DNA of 64,000 nucleotides from Bacillus nakamurai (GTDB taxonomy: Bacteria > Bacillota > Bacilli > Bacillales > Bacillaceae), in assembly GCF_001584325.1 (NCBI RefSeq), contig NZ_LSAZ01000041.1, forward strand, positions 496,001 through 560,000. The letters run 5' to 3'. Positions 19,858 through 30,495 of this stretch are shown piece after piece (position 1 is the first letter of the stretch; each line of letters starts with the position of its first letter). Made by a program: the position numbers and the translations under genes. The notes under the pieces were generated by a model. That model made no database searches and was not told where the DNA came from. It saw only the letters and a list, made by a program, of their open reading frames with translations.

Positions 19858-21000
19858 TTATTTCAGCAGCTGTCTTGCGATTACCATTCTCTGAATTTCT
19901 GAAGTTCCTTCGCCGATTTCCATCAGCTTCGCGTCACGAAGCATGCGTTCTACCCCGTATTCTTTCATATAACCTGATCCGCCGTGAATTTGAATGGCCT
20001 GAAGGCATGTTCTGACAGCCATTTCTGATGCAAACAGCTTGGCGTAGGCCGCTTCTTTTGTAAATTGGAGGTCCTGATCTTTCAGCCAGGCCGCTTTTAA
20101 TACCATTTGTCTGGCGAGCTCAATTTCCATTGCCATATCCGCAAGCTTAAATTGAATCGCTTGAAAAGAGGAGATTGAGCTGCCGAACTGCCTGCGTTCT
20201 TTCGCGTAAGACAGCGATGACTCCAGTGCTCCTTGAGCGATGCCGACAGCAAGCGCCGCGATGGAAATCCGGCCGCCGTCCAATGTATAAAGGAATTGTT
20301 TAAAGCCCTTTGAAGGATCGCCAAGCAGATAATCAGCGGGAACCCGGACATCTTCAAGCAAAAGCTCGGCGGTATCCGATCCTCTGACGCCCATCTTGTC
20401 GTAAGGATTAGTAATTGTAAATCCCGGTGTGTCTGTCGGGACGATGAGGGCTGAGATGATATTTTTTCCTGCCTCGTTTTTGCCGGTGACGGCTGTGACA
20501 ATAACCGTGCGGGCGTAATTAGCGTTTGTGATCCAGCATTTCTCTCCGTCGATCACATATTCATCGCCCTTCCGCTCTGCTTTTGTCTGCGTTCCCCCCG
20601 CATCTGAGCCGGCGTTTGGTTCTGTCAGCCCGAATGAGCCAAGCGCCTTTCCGGAAGCAAGCGGGAGAAGGTGTTCTTGTTTTTGCTGTTCTGTTCCGAA
20701 GTAATATAAGGGGCTTGCGCCGAGTGACACGGCTGCCGCATAGCTTAACCCTGTACTGCCGCAGGCTTTTCCGATTTCTTCAACGGCTAATGCATAAGAA
20801 ACGGTGTCGCCGCCCGATCCGCCGTAAGCTTCCGGAAACGGAATTCCGAGCAGCCCGAGCTCGCCCATTTTTTTAAATGTATCAATCGGGAAGACGGCTG
20901 ATTGGTCAACCTCGTGTGCTTTCGGGGCAATTTCTTTTTTGGCGAAATCTCTGACCATTTCTCGCACCATCTGCTGTTCTTTTGTCAGTTGAAAATTCAT
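19858..21000 (-). CDS. yngJ: Acyl-CoA dehydrogenase (isovaleryl-CoA type)
   Basis: YngJ is a 380-residue FAD-dependent acyl-CoA dehydrogenase and first gene of the leucine-degradation operon. Signatures include GSFGLTEPNAGSDAGG, CWITNA, and the C-terminal IHGGSGYMKEYGVERMLRDAK. With methylcrotonyl-CoA carboxylase, hydratase and HMG-CoA lyase genes downstream, it most likely oxidises isovaleryl-CoA. Confidence 0.93.
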   Translation of the reverse strand: MNFQLTKEQQMVREMVRDFAKKEIAPKAHEVDQSAVFPIDTFKKMGELGLLGIPFPEAYGGSGGDTVSYALAVEEIGKACGSTGLSYAAAVSLGASPLYYFGTEQQKQEHLLPLASGKALGSFGLTEPNAGSDAGGTQTKAERKGDEYVIDGEKCWITNANYARTVIVTAVTGKNEAGKNIISALIVPTDTPGFTITNPYDKMGVRGSDTAELLLEDVRVPADYLLGDPSKGFKQFLYTLDGGRISIAALAVGIAQGALESSLSYAKERRQFGSSISSFQAIQFKLADMAMEIELARQMVLKAAWLKDQDLQFTKEAAYAKLFASEMAVRTCLQAIQIHGGSGYMKEYGVERMLRDAKLMEIGEGTSEIQRMVIARQLLK

Positions 21001-21053
21001 TGACCTTCCTCCTTCTGCTGCTTTCTACATTTTATTAATGGGGGTCTTTATTC

Positions 21054-21081
21054 ATTCCATCCAAATGAAGTCTGAATATTC
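21054..21081 (-). promoter_or_regulatory. Candidate sigma-E promoter of the yngJ operon
   Basis: On the minus strand GAATATT (21075-21081) matches the sigma-E -35 consensus exactly. GATGGAAT (21054-21061), 13 bases on, matches five of eight positions of the -10 CATACAMT. In B. subtilis this operon is reported to be switched on in the mother cell during sporulation, which fits. Confidence 0.55.
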
Positions 21082-21095
21082 GGTCTGGTCAAATA

Positions 21096-21126
21096 AAAAA
21101 CTGACAGCGCGTGACTGTCAGTTTGA
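21096..21126 (-). terminator. Terminator of yngK
   Basis: AAACTGACAG pairs with CTGTCAGTTT around a short loop and is followed on the minus strand by a T run. It separates yngK from the yngJ promoter. Confidence 0.88.
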
Positions 21127-21134
21127 GAAAGGAG

Positions 21135-22676
21135 CTATTTTACGGATCGTTTGGCCGAGGGCTTGCTTTCATGATGAAGCCTGTCAACGGAGGTCACGAT
21201 ATAGGTGCAGGCGTTCCCTGCCTGTGTGTCAGTATCAGAAAATGTTTGCTTTCGTGAAGCCTTTTTTCTTACCGTCTCCACCAAATAAGGCGGTTTCCCT
21301 TTTTCCACACGATAAATGGCGTAATACGCAGTTTTTTTGCCATTTGATTTGGAGTCTTCAATATAGATCGTATGTCCTGAAGCGCTTTTTGACACCCGTT
21401 TGATCGCCGGCTGCTTTAAGGCAGAATGACCGAGCCAGGGCATCTCGGGAATTAACGCGGGACGGCTGTAAAAATCGCTGATCAAGCGGCTTTTCACTTC
21501 GAGCGGATTGCGGTTCAGATCTTTTAAGCTGAAGTGCATGCTGCCTTTAATCAGTTCAGATTGCCGGTTCAATCGGATTTGTCTTCCGTATTCTTCAGCA
21601 TCTGACCAGGCTGGATCGGCATTGTTATTGATTTTATAAGTTGCCTGCCCGATATATAAATGTACTTGGCGATTCTTCACTTCCCTGCTCCACCAATCAG
21701 CCAGGACGTCGTATGCCGCTGCCTTAAATCCGATGCTCCAGTATATTTGCGGTGTAATGTAGTCGATATACCCCTTTTGAATCCATTCTCTTGTGTCCGC
21801 GTATAAGTCATCGTAATTTCGGACACCTGCGGAAGTGTTGGAGCCTGTCGGGTCATCAGCCGCGTTTCTCCATACGCCGAAAGGGCTGATCCCGAATTTG
21901 ACATATGATTTTTCTTTTTTTATGGTTTGGTTTATTTGCTTGACGAGCCGGTTGACGTTGTCTCTCCGCCAATCATCAATGCTGGAAAAATGAGCTTTTC
22001 CGTATTGCTCGTACGCGGCACGATCGGGAAATTCCTGTCCGGCGATCTTATAAGGATAAAAATAATCATCCATGTGAACGGCGTCAATGTCATAACGGCT
22101 GACTACTTCTTTGATCCCATCGACTATAAACTGTCTCACTTCGGGAAGTCCCGGATTATAATACAGCTGTTTTCCGTAGGCAGCGACCCAGTCAGGGTGA
22201 GCCCGTGCCGGATGATCAGATGAAAGCGCATCCAAATTTGTGTGATTCATTGTGATCCGGTAAGGGTTAAACCAGGCGTGGAATTCCAGATTGCGTTTGT
22301 GGGTTTCTTCGACTAAAAAAGCGAGCGGATCATACCCGGGATTTTTCCCTTGTGTTCCTGTCAAGTATTCGGACCAAGGCCCGTAATCTGATGGATAAAA
22401 TGCGTCGGCGGTGGGCTTAATTTGCACAACGACGGCATTCATCCCCATCGCTTGCACGTCATCAAGCAACTTCAGAAATTCCTTTTTTTGCTCATCTGGG
22501 GACAGCCCTTTTTTAGAAGGCCAATCGATATTGGTTACTGAGGCAATCCATACCGCCCTCATTTCCCTGTCTGGCTGAGTTTCGTTTAATGATTTTGCGG
22601 ATGCTGAAGCGCTGAAGATGCCGGCTGTCAGTAAAACGGTGAAAAACCATATGATGATCGGACGGCAGCCTTTCAT
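21135..22676 (-). CDS. yngK: Exported glycosyl hydrolase-like protein (GHL10/DUF187 family)
   Basis: The protein of 513 residues starts with a clear signal peptide (MKGCRPIIIWFFTVLLTAG, cleavage near SASASAKS) and continues into a glycoside-hydrolase-like TIM barrel: REMRAVWIASV, the AWFNPYR segment, AVHMDDYFYPY, and YITPQIYW. Family members are thought to act on cell-wall or extracellular polysaccharide, but no substrate can be deduced. I place the start at 22676 after GGGAGGGGGAG; the frame is open for 38 more codons upstream, which have no signal-like content. Confidence 0.87.
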   Translation of the reverse strand: MKGCRPIIIWFFTVLLTAGIFSASASAKSLNETQPDREMRAVWIASVTNIDWPSKKGLSPDEQKKEFLKLLDDVQAMGMNAVVVQIKPTADAFYPSDYGPWSEYLTGTQGKNPGYDPLAFLVEETHKRNLEFHAWFNPYRITMNHTNLDALSSDHPARAHPDWVAAYGKQLYYNPGLPEVRQFIVDGIKEVVSRYDIDAVHMDDYFYPYKIAGQEFPDRAAYEQYGKAHFSSIDDWRRDNVNRLVKQINQTIKKEKSYVKFGISPFGVWRNAADDPTGSNTSAGVRNYDDLYADTREWIQKGYIDYITPQIYWSIGFKAAAYDVLADWWSREVKNRQVHLYIGQATYKINNNADPAWSDAEEYGRQIRLNRQSELIKGSMHFSLKDLNRNPLEVKSRLISDFYSRPALIPEMPWLGHSALKQPAIKRVSKSASGHTIYIEDSKSNGKKTAYYAIYRVEKGKPPYLVETVRKKASRKQTFSDTDTQAGNACTYIVTSVDRLHHESKPSAKRSVK

Positions 22677-22775
22677 TTTTCTCCCCCTCCCTGCTTTACG
22701 GTATTCTAAAGCGGGCGGAGCGGTGAATAAGGAGGACTTCTTTGCTCCTCTCGGCCTATAGAAAGAGGAAAAAGT

Positions 22776-22808
22776 CCTAAAGAAATACAAACTGCTTTAG
22801 GACTTTTT
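22776..22808 (-). terminator. Terminator overlapping the end of yngL
   Basis: AAAAAGTCCTAAAG pairs with CTTTAGGACTTTTT, and the yngL stop codon lies inside the stem. The T run follows on the minus strand. Confidence 0.88.
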
Positions 22809-23177
22809 ATGTTTCATGGCAGCCAACACGTCTATCACTTTCGTTCCGACGCCGACAAACGTTTCGAGAATCGCCTGCGCACCGGCAATTGACAGAATAA
22901 AAATTACCGGAACGGCATAGCTTGGCCATACCAGATAGCAGATGCCGATCAATATGGCGCACCAGACGCCGGCACACCAATAGCACTGCAGCATGTAACC
23001 GAATGTAGAGGACGGTACGCGTTTTTGTCCGACATGCCCTGCTGTATCCATCGTTTTTTCTTGTTTTGTAAAGGGTTTTCGGATAAATTCTGTAATCTTA
23101 TCGAACACAATTAAATGGGTCAGCCGGTAGCTCGCAAGGATAATCATCAAATACGTGAGCCAAGATAGGTTAGTCAT
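22797..23177 (-). CDS. yngL: DUF1360 membrane protein
   Basis: This 126-residue protein has an N-terminal hydrophobic helix, a cysteine pair in CYWCAGVWCAI near residue 72 and further membrane segments, the pattern of the DUF1360 family. Function is unknown; relatives include spore- or envelope-associated proteins. It lies directly downstream of the fengycin synthetase remnant, as in B. subtilis. Confidence 0.85.
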   Translation of the reverse strand: MTNLSWLTYLMIILASYRLTHLIVFDKITEFIRKPFTKQEKTMDTAGHVGQKRVPSSTFGYMLQCYWCAGVWCAILIGICYLVWPSYAVPVIFILSIAGAQAILETFVGVGTKVIDVLAAMKHKKS

Positions 23178-23246
23178 GATAAGCCTCCAAAAACACTGGA
23201 TTTTCCCTATCTTGCCCTCTGCCTCAGCGAACCATTCGGACGGATT

Positions 23247-24800
23247 TTACAGATGGCGCTCTAACCGTTTGCCGCTGTTTGCGGCGATATGCTGTATCAC
23301 CTCTGCATTTTGCTGGACATAGGCCGCTTCAAACATATCCTTATGAGCGCCTGCCCCTTGATAGTAGGCGTCTGCGATAATGAGGTCACTGACCTCCAGT
23401 CCGCGGCTTTCCATCGCTTTTGCAGCCTCAAACGCCGTATTTCCGCCGGCCGAATACCCTAAAAGGATATAAGGGCCTTTTGGCTGGATTTCAATGATTT
23501 TATCAATGTATTGCTCCATTCTGCTGTCTTCTTCAATAAAGTTAAAGCCGTACACAGTGGATTGTCCATTTAATGCTGCCGCAAGCTCTTTGAAGAAAAT
23601 GCCAAAACCTGAGATGGGCGGAAAACAGAAAAGATTCGGTCCCGCCGGCTGATTCAATCTGCTGATATGCTGTTCGGCTGCTGTGCTCAGCTGCCGGGAA
23701 TACAGCTTTTCCGCTAATTGTTCGATTGTCGGAATTTCGAATAATAATTCGATCGGGACATCCAGCTGCTGGCTGCTCTTCAGCTGGTGGATGACTTGTA
23801 ATGCTTTTAGCGAGTGGCCGCCAAGCTCGAAGAAGTCATCTTGAATGCCGAGCTCCGCTATACCGAGTACCGGCTTCCAGATCTCAATCAGCTCCCGTTC
23901 AACCCAGTTTCGCGGCGGAATGATATTTCTTACAGCTTCTTTCCGTTCAGGCTCAGGGAGAGCGCCGCGGTCGACTTTGCCGTTTGCGGTAAGCGGCATA
24001 CGGTCAAGCTTTATCCAGTATTGCGGAATCATATAATCCGGAAGCGACCTTGCCAATATTGAACGTATGGTTCTTTCCTCCGTCTGGGCGCCTGTATAAT
24101 ACGCACAAAGGACCGCCTCTTCTCCTTCTGCTGAAATAGCAACCGCCGCTTCTTGAATCCCTTCAATCCCGTTCAGCCGCGCTTCGATTTCTGCCGGTTC
24201 AATTCGTTTGCCGCGAATCTTGAATTGACGGTCAAGCCGGCCGATATAGTCTATATTTCCATCAGGAAGACAGCGTGCCAGATCGCCGGTTTTGTACATT
24301 TTTTCTTCCGGATAAAAGGGATGCTCCACAAATACTTCGTTTGTTAATTCAGGCCTGTGTAAATAGCCTTTTGCACCCCCGTCACCGCCGACACAAAGCT
24401 CGCCGGGAACGCCGATCGGCGCAAGCCGTCCGTTCTTGTCAATGATAAAGGCGGTCGAATTACTAATCGGTTTGCCGATCGGGATCGGCTGTGAGAAATC
24501 CTGTTTGATTTCAAAAAAGGTTGAAAACGTCGTATTTTCCGTCGGCCCGTATATGTTATAAAGGCTGAGATTCGGGCATCGCTGTCTGACCGTATTCATG
24601 AGTGCGGGTGATAGAGCCTCTCCGCCGACATATAAGGTGTGCAAACCGGAAAACATGTCCGGCTCTGCTTGAGCGAAAAGTGTGAAAGAGTAAGTGTGTT
24701 TCTGGAAGCAGCTGTGCTTTGTCTTTGATGTGAGGCTTGTTCCGCCAGTGAAAAATGTTCCGGAACTGATTCATGATAGCGGGATAATAATTCGGATACT
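23247..24800 (-). pseudogene. Scar of the fengycin/plipastatin synthetase cluster (fenB/ppsE remnant)
   Basis: This is what remains of a non-ribosomal lipopeptide cluster that is about 38 kb in relatives. From 24656 down, 469 codons encode the second half of an adenylation domain ([29 protein letters not shown]), a carrier domain with its serine in [10 protein letters not shown], and a thioesterase with GYSAGG. The thioesterase has lost about 70 residues in frame: IIADAY is joined almost directly to GAHKDM, so the lid between the catalytic Asp and His is gone. The bases at 24686-24800 contain a piece ([15 protein letters not shown]) that resembles the first condensation domain of the first synthetase (PpsA/FenC), by memory. 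Internal deletion therefore fused the two ends of the cluster. No lipopeptide can be made. Confidence 0.85.
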
Positions 24801-24812
24801 CCGCCCCGAAAT

Positions 24813-24846
24813 ATAAAAAAAGCCGCATCCTTTAGGGATCGGCCAT
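24813..24846 (-). terminator. Terminator of dacC
   Basis: An imperfect stem (GCCG-C-ATCC against GGGAT-CGGC) precedes seven T on the minus strand, a few bases after the dacC stop. Fengycin-cluster remnants begin directly beyond it. Confidence 0.8.
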
Positions 24847-24859
24847 TTTCACTTTCATC

Positions 24860-26335
24860 TTATTGATTCGCCAATAAAACGGCTATTTTATCTTCAATGT
24901 CTTTCCCATCATCTTCATCAAGCAGTCCGTTTTGAAGAACGGAAAAAATCAACATGTCTCCGGATTTTGTTTCTGCATAGCCTGCAATTGAACTGACACT
25001 CGTTAATGAACCGGTTTTCGCTTTAATTTTTCCTTCCGCCGGGGTATCTTTCAGCCGATTCCGCAGTGTGCCCCCCGTCATTCTGTCGCTTGATCCCGCC
25101 ACAGGCAGCGAGTGAAGCAAAGCCGGGAACCATTTCTCTTTTTGAACCGCATATAAAAGCGCCCCGATTTGGTCCGCGGATACGCCGTCTATGTGGGATA
25201 CGCCAGATCCGTCTCTCGCGATCAGCTCGTCTGGATTCAGTCCGAAAGCTGAAAGCTGGGAGGTCATAACCTCCAATCCTTTTTCCCAGCTGCCTTCCCC
25301 TTTTTTGACTTTCCCCATTTCCTTGATAAGGATTTCGGCGTGTCCGTTGTTGCTCAGTTTCATAAATGGAATCAGCAGTTTTGAAAGAGGCACGGATTTT
25401 CGGGATGTTATCAGATCTGTATGATGCGGCATTTTTCCGGATTTGACTTTTCCCTTTACGGTAATGCCTTGTTTTTTAAGTGCTTGTTTCCATAAATCTA
25501 AAGCATAGTTGGTCGGTCCCCACACAGCGGCCCATTCTTTTGTTTTTCCTGCGCCGGCCGGTATGGTTCCCTTTATGGTGATCAAATTGCCGCCGTGCTC
25601 ACGCTCAATCGTCAAGTCTTTTTTCTCGCCGGCTGCAACGGTTTTTACTTCATTCTTAACATGCACGACACTCGTTTTTGGTGAAATCGTAACGCTTGCC
25701 TTTTTGCCGGGCTGTTCAGCCGGGCTGATTTCCGCAATAACGGTTCCGGCATCATAGTCCTCATTAGGGGAAGCGGTAAGGGCGGATACTTGTGCGCCAT
25801 AATATTGACCTTCATCGCTCCATGGCAGGTCAGCGGAATACCGGATATGGTCATACCATGTGTCATCACCTACTACATCCCCTTTGATGACGTTTATTCC
25901 CGCTTTTTTTACCTGCTCTGCCATTTTGTCAAAATCAGATGTCAAAAGGGTCGGATCACCTTTTCCCGCAAGATAAAGATTTCCGTGTAATTGTTTTCCT
26001 TTGACTGCGCCGTCTGTCCGCACTTCTGTTTTAAATGTGTAGTCTTCACCGAGTACAGAAAGCGCCGCCGAAGCCGTCAGGAGCTTCATCAGGGACGCAG
26101 GTCTCAGCCGCACATCTTCCTGATGGCCGAACAGAACTTCCCCGGTTTTGGCAGAACGAATGCTGACTCCCGCTATGGCGCCTTTTAAGGCGGGTTCTTC
26201 CTCGAGAATTTTTGTAAGCTGCTCTGTTAAAGCGCCTTTTTTTTCAACCGCTTTGGCAGAATCATCAATATAAGGAACCGCGGCAATGACAAAAAGCAGC
26301 ATCACGGCGGCCCAGCGTTTCACATGTTTTTTCAC
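24860..26335 (-). CDS. dacC: D-alanyl-D-alanine carboxypeptidase, PBP4a
   Basis: DacC is a class C low-molecular-mass penicillin-binding protein that trims peptidoglycan stem peptides. It has a signal-type N-terminus ([20 protein letters not shown]), the active-site serine in ASLMKL near residue 70, SNNGHAE and the KTGS triad. I use the GTG at 26335, which gives 491 residues, the B. subtilis length, preceded by GGCGGGATGG; the frame is open further upstream into galM but that part has no signal-like content. It follows galM by 19 bases and is probably cotranscribed. Confidence 0.93.
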   Translation of the reverse strand: MKKHVKRWAAVMLLFVIAAVPYIDDSAKAVEKKGALTEQLTKILEEEPALKGAIAGVSIRSAKTGEVLFGHQEDVRLRPASLMKLLTASAALSVLGEDYTFKTEVRTDGAVKGKQLHGNLYLAGKGDPTLLTSDFDKMAEQVKKAGINVIKGDVVGDDTWYDHIRYSADLPWSDEGQYYGAQVSALTASPNEDYDAGTVIAEISPAEQPGKKASVTISPKTSVVHVKNEVKTVAAGEKKDLTIEREHGGNLITIKGTIPAGAGKTKEWAAVWGPTNYALDLWKQALKKQGITVKGKVKSGKMPHHTDLITSRKSVPLSKLLIPFMKLSNNGHAEILIKEMGKVKKGEGSWEKGLEVMTSQLSAFGLNPDELIARDGSGVSHIDGVSADQIGALLYAVQKEKWFPALLHSLPVAGSSDRMTGGTLRNRLKDTPAEGKIKAKTGSLTSVSSIAGYAETKSGDMLIFSVLQNGLLDEDDGKDIEDKIAVLLANQ

Positions 26336-26354
26336 TTTCCATCCCGCCTCTCCC

Positions 26355-27371
<1,017 letters not shown>

Positions 27372-27392
27372 TTATAAACTCATTTTCCTTCT

Positions 27393-27428
27393 GCAAAAAA
27401 CATCGCCTGCATGAACAGAGCGATGTAT
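27393..27428 (-). terminator. Terminator of yoeA
   Basis: ACATCGC and GCGATGT form a 7-bp stem with a 13-base loop, followed by six T on the minus strand, just after the yoeA stop. Confidence 0.75.
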
Positions 27429-27436
27429 TGTAAAGC

Positions 27437-28822
27437 TTATTGAATCAGCCGGGTAATCTGTTTTTTCTTCCATACGAATCGGTAATAGCTGTATTGCAGC
27501 AGAAGGCTGATGACAAAGGCGGCCGGATAACCGACCCAAATGCCGAGAATGCCGAGATTCGTATAATGAGAAAGAATGAAGGCGACAGGCACTTCAACAC
27601 CCCAAATTGTAAAAATACTGATGATTGTCGGCCATAATACGGTGCCGCTCGCCCGCATTGTCGCAGAGACGATCTGAGCATGGCCGAAAATCAAATAGCT
27701 CCATAATGTAATCATAATGAGGCTGTGGGCGATGTGCAGCGTATCTTGATCCGTTAAAAACAAAGCCAATATCTGCCGGGAAAAGGCATAAATCAAAATA
27801 ATCAGCACGCCCCCGATCAGATAATTCAGACCGATGCCGACTTTGATCACTTGTTTCAAACGGCCGAATTGATTGGCCCCTATAGATTGGGCGGCAAAAA
27901 TCGAAACGGCGATTCCGAGGCTGACGGCAGGCATCTGCACATAACTCGCGACTTGATTGACGACACCGTAAGCAGCCGTTGCGTTTGATCCGTAATGATT
28001 AACAAAGGAAATGACGGCTATTTCAGAAAGCGATACGAGAATCATGTTGATGCTTGACGGAATGCCGAGCCTAAGCAGCAGCGCAAGCAGCTTTCTATCC
28101 ATTTTCAGGCTGCGGAGCGCTTCCCGGTCAAATGCGAGCGGGTGTTTCGTTTTCCGTAAATACACCATGAGGACGATAAATGTGATAATCGTTGAAATAA
28201 CGGTTGCATACGCCGAGCCGTAAATGCCGAATTTCGGAAGCCCGAAAAGCCCGAGAATCAACAGCGGCAAAAGCCCGATGTTAATCACTGTACTTACTAT
28301 TAATGTGTAAAACGGCGTCTTTGAATCTCCCGTTCCCCGTAAAAATGTCGTATAAGCAAAATATAAAAACATCAGCGGCATTGCGCAGAACAATATGCGT
28401 GCATATCGGACACTGACATCTATCACGTTTTCCGGCGTTCCCATCAGCCGCAAAATATCAAGCGTAAAAACACTTCCAATGACGGCCAGAACGACACCGA
28501 GCAAAAAGGTAAATGTCAGCGTTGTGCCGACAATGGCTTTCAGTCTTTCTTCGTTTCGCGCGCCGAAAGCCTGCCCGATCAGAATAGAGCTTCCTGAACC
28601 GATACCGATCGTAAACGAAATCAGCAGGAAAAACAGCGGAAAAAATGACGAAACTGCGGCGAGCGCATCGACGCCGAGCCACCTGCCCACAAATACCATT
28701 CCGACCAATTGGCCCACAGATTGCAATACATTGCTTAACAGCAGCGGCACTAGAAACAGTGACATCGACCGCCATACAGACTGGCTGTCGATGCCCTGCT
28801 CCCGATTATCTTGTACTTCCAT
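27437..28822 (-). CDS. yoeA: MATE-family efflux transporter
   Basis: A 461-residue membrane protein with about 12 hydrophobic helices in two similar halves, typical of cation-coupled multidrug and toxin extruders. Recognisable segments include GQLVGMVFVGRWLG near the start and FLRGTGDSKTPF in the middle. The exported compounds are unknown. It stands alone between galM and iseA with its own terminator. Confidence 0.9.
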   Translation of the reverse strand: MEVQDNREQGIDSQSVWRSMSLFLVPLLLSNVLQSVGQLVGMVFVGRWLGVDALAAVSSFFPLFFLLISFTIGIGSGSSILIGQAFGARNEERLKAIVGTTLTFTFLLGVVLAVIGSVFTLDILRLMGTPENVIDVSVRYARILFCAMPLMFLYFAYTTFLRGTGDSKTPFYTLIVSTVINIGLLPLLILGLFGLPKFGIYGSAYATVISTIITFIVLMVYLRKTKHPLAFDREALRSLKMDRKLLALLLRLGIPSSINMILVSLSEIAVISFVNHYGSNATAAYGVVNQVASYVQMPAVSLGIAVSIFAAQSIGANQFGRLKQVIKVGIGLNYLIGGVLIILIYAFSRQILALFLTDQDTLHIAHSLIMITLWSYLIFGHAQIVSATMRASGTVLWPTIISIFTIWGVEVPVAFILSHYTNLGILGIWVGYPAAFVISLLLQYSYYRFVWKKKQITRLIQ

Positions 28823-28980
28823 ATGTAAGGACTCCTTTTTTTGTTTTCTTTCATTTTATTATTCAGCATACAGCTTGTAAAAACCTTTTGTTCACACGAA
28901 ACTCTCTATCTTTTATTTTCGCCGTTAATGGAAATTCATCATAAAAATAAAAAGTGCGGAAAATATTTCTGAAAAGGTAT

Positions 28981-28997
28981 TGTAATCTTACCGTAAT
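28981..28997 (+). promoter_or_regulatory. Possible WalR-binding site upstream of iseA
   Basis: TGTAAT, five bases, CGTAAT matches the WalR consensus (two TGTWAH hexamers with five bases between) at all but one position. It lies 56 bases before iseA, which in B. subtilis is under negative WalRK control. Two further TGTAAC copies at 29001 and 29010 have non-standard spacing. Confidence 0.5.
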
Positions 28998-29052
28998 TAT
29001 TGTAACATTTGTAACATAAGAGAAAGAGATTGATTGAAGGAGAGAAAAAATC

Positions 29053-29595
29053 ATGAAAAAACTGCTATTATTTTTAACGACGATTACATTGATCCTGTCA
29101 TTAGGCACAGTGGCAACGGCAAAAAATACATCTAATGACCTTACACAAAAGCAAGCACTGCAATTGGCCTTATCAGCTAGAGAACATTTCTGGAACACAA
29201 TGAGCGGCGGCACTTACAAATCAAATACAAACTGCACATCTGAGCCTTTCGAATATCAAAACCTGCAATATGTATTTATGTGCAAGGAGCTCGGCACAAA
29301 AACAAAAGCTGTGAAATATTTGACACCTGTTTTTACAAAGCAAGCCATTGACAAAGGCTTTAAAAATTATCACTTCGCCGTGAAAGACGGCAAATTGGCT
29401 GTTCCGGTCGGCGACGGAGACAATCTTCTCAATTGGAAAAAAGCAAAAATGACCCTCCTTTCTAATAAAGGAAGCGCAAAAACATACCGATTCACAGTAC
29501 CGACTCTTGACGGTTCTCCGTCAGCGAAACGTGATGTCACATTCGTAAAAGAAAACAATGTCTGGAAAGTAAATCAATTTGATGCTGTTATATAA
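29053..29595 (+). CDS. iseA: Inhibitor of cell-separation enzymes
   Basis: IseA (YoeB) is a secreted protein that binds and inhibits the D,L-endopeptidases that separate daughter cells. The 180-residue precursor has a signal peptide (KKLLLFLTTITLILSLG, cleavage near ATAKN) and a mature domain with the conserved SAREHFWNTMSGG and two cysteines (C near 60 and 76). GAAGGAGAG precedes the ATG. Confidence 0.93.
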   Translation: MKKLLLFLTTITLILSLGTVATAKNTSNDLTQKQALQLALSAREHFWNTMSGGTYKSNTNCTSEPFEYQNLQYVFMCKELGTKTKAVKYLTPVFTKQAIDKGFKNYHFAVKDGKLAVPVGDGDNLLNWKKAKMTLLSNKGSAKTYRFTVPTLDGSPSAKRDVTFVKENNVWKVNQFDAVI

Positions 29596-29597
29596 GA

Positions 29598-29623
29598 AAG
29601 AGTCCGCTTTTAGCGGGCTTTTT
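29598..29623 (+). terminator. Terminator of iseA
   Basis: GTCCGC and GCGGGC pair around TTTTA, followed by six T, directly after the iseA stop. Confidence 0.85.
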
Positions 29624-29723
29624 TGCTATGACAAGGTTACAATCCTGTCTCAGGCGGGCACGAAATGACCGGAATGTAAATCCCGGCACTGTTAACATGA
29701 CAGACAGAAAGGAGACGCGCCTT

Positions 29724-30453
29724 ATGCTGGAGCTGCTATGTAAAAGCCTTGATTATATCGAAGCGAACCTTGATCAAGACATGACGATTGAAGACATCGC
29801 GCAATCCGCGCATTCTTCCAAATTTCATTACCAGCGATTATTTCTTATGCTGACGGGATCGACAGTCTCTGAATATATCAGAAAACGGAAATTGACAGTC
29901 GCCGCGCAGGAATTAGCCGTTCATCAAACAAAGGTGATCGACACCGCTTCAAGTGACGGGAGCAGAAGAAATGAACTACACAATGAAAGAAAAAGAAGCT
30001 TTCGAAGTCGTCGGCAAACCGCTTCATGTGTCTGTGGTCAATTCAGTAAATAAAAGAAGAATTCCGGAGTTTTGGGAAGAGCTGAATACAAATGGTTTTA
30101 CGGACCGTCTTGCAGCGGCAGCTGACTCCTCTTCCCTTCTCGGTATTTGTACCGATTATGACGGAGATCTCCAAGAGTTTACGTATCTTATCGCCGCAGA
30201 AAAACATGGCGGACCGATTCCGGAAGGCTGCTGTGTGAAAACAATCCGGCGGGCGACATGGGCAGTTTTTGAAGCCATCGGGCCTGTTCCGGGCGCCGTG
30301 CAAAACACGTGGGAAAGGATTTTCTCAGAATGGTTTCCTTCTACCGGTTATGAACATGCCGGAGGCCCTGAAATTGAGGTATATGATGCAGCTGCTGACA
30401 TTACTGATGAAAAGCACAGAACTGAAATTTGGATTCCGGTTAAGAAAAAGTAA
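29724..30453 (+). pseudogene. AraC-type regulator with GyrI-like effector domain, internal deletion
   Basis: The first part (from about 29724, MLELLCKSLDYIEANL) is the first helix-turn-helix of an AraC-family protein. Homology breaks off at KVID near 29940. The sequence resumes in a different frame with TGAEEMNYTMKEKEAFEVVGKP, the linker and start of a GyrI-like ligand-binding domain that runs to 30453 and ends KTEIWIPV-like. About 60 residues, including the second helix-turn-helix, are missing, and the frame is shifted. The effector half could be made alone from a GTG at 29953 (166 residues), but no ribosome-binding site stands out. The gene presumably sensed a small hydrophobic compound. 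Confidence 0.8.
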
Positions 30454-30456
30454 TCA

Positions 30457-30494
30457 AAAAAGACAATGGCCAGCAGTAAGCCATTGTCTTTTTT
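30457..30494. terminator. Bidirectional terminator
   Basis: AAAAAAGACAATGGC pairs perfectly with GCCATTGTCTTTTTT. It serves the broken AraC-type gene on the plus strand and the tRNA-Arg gene on the minus strand. Confidence 0.92.
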
Positions 30495-30495
30495 A

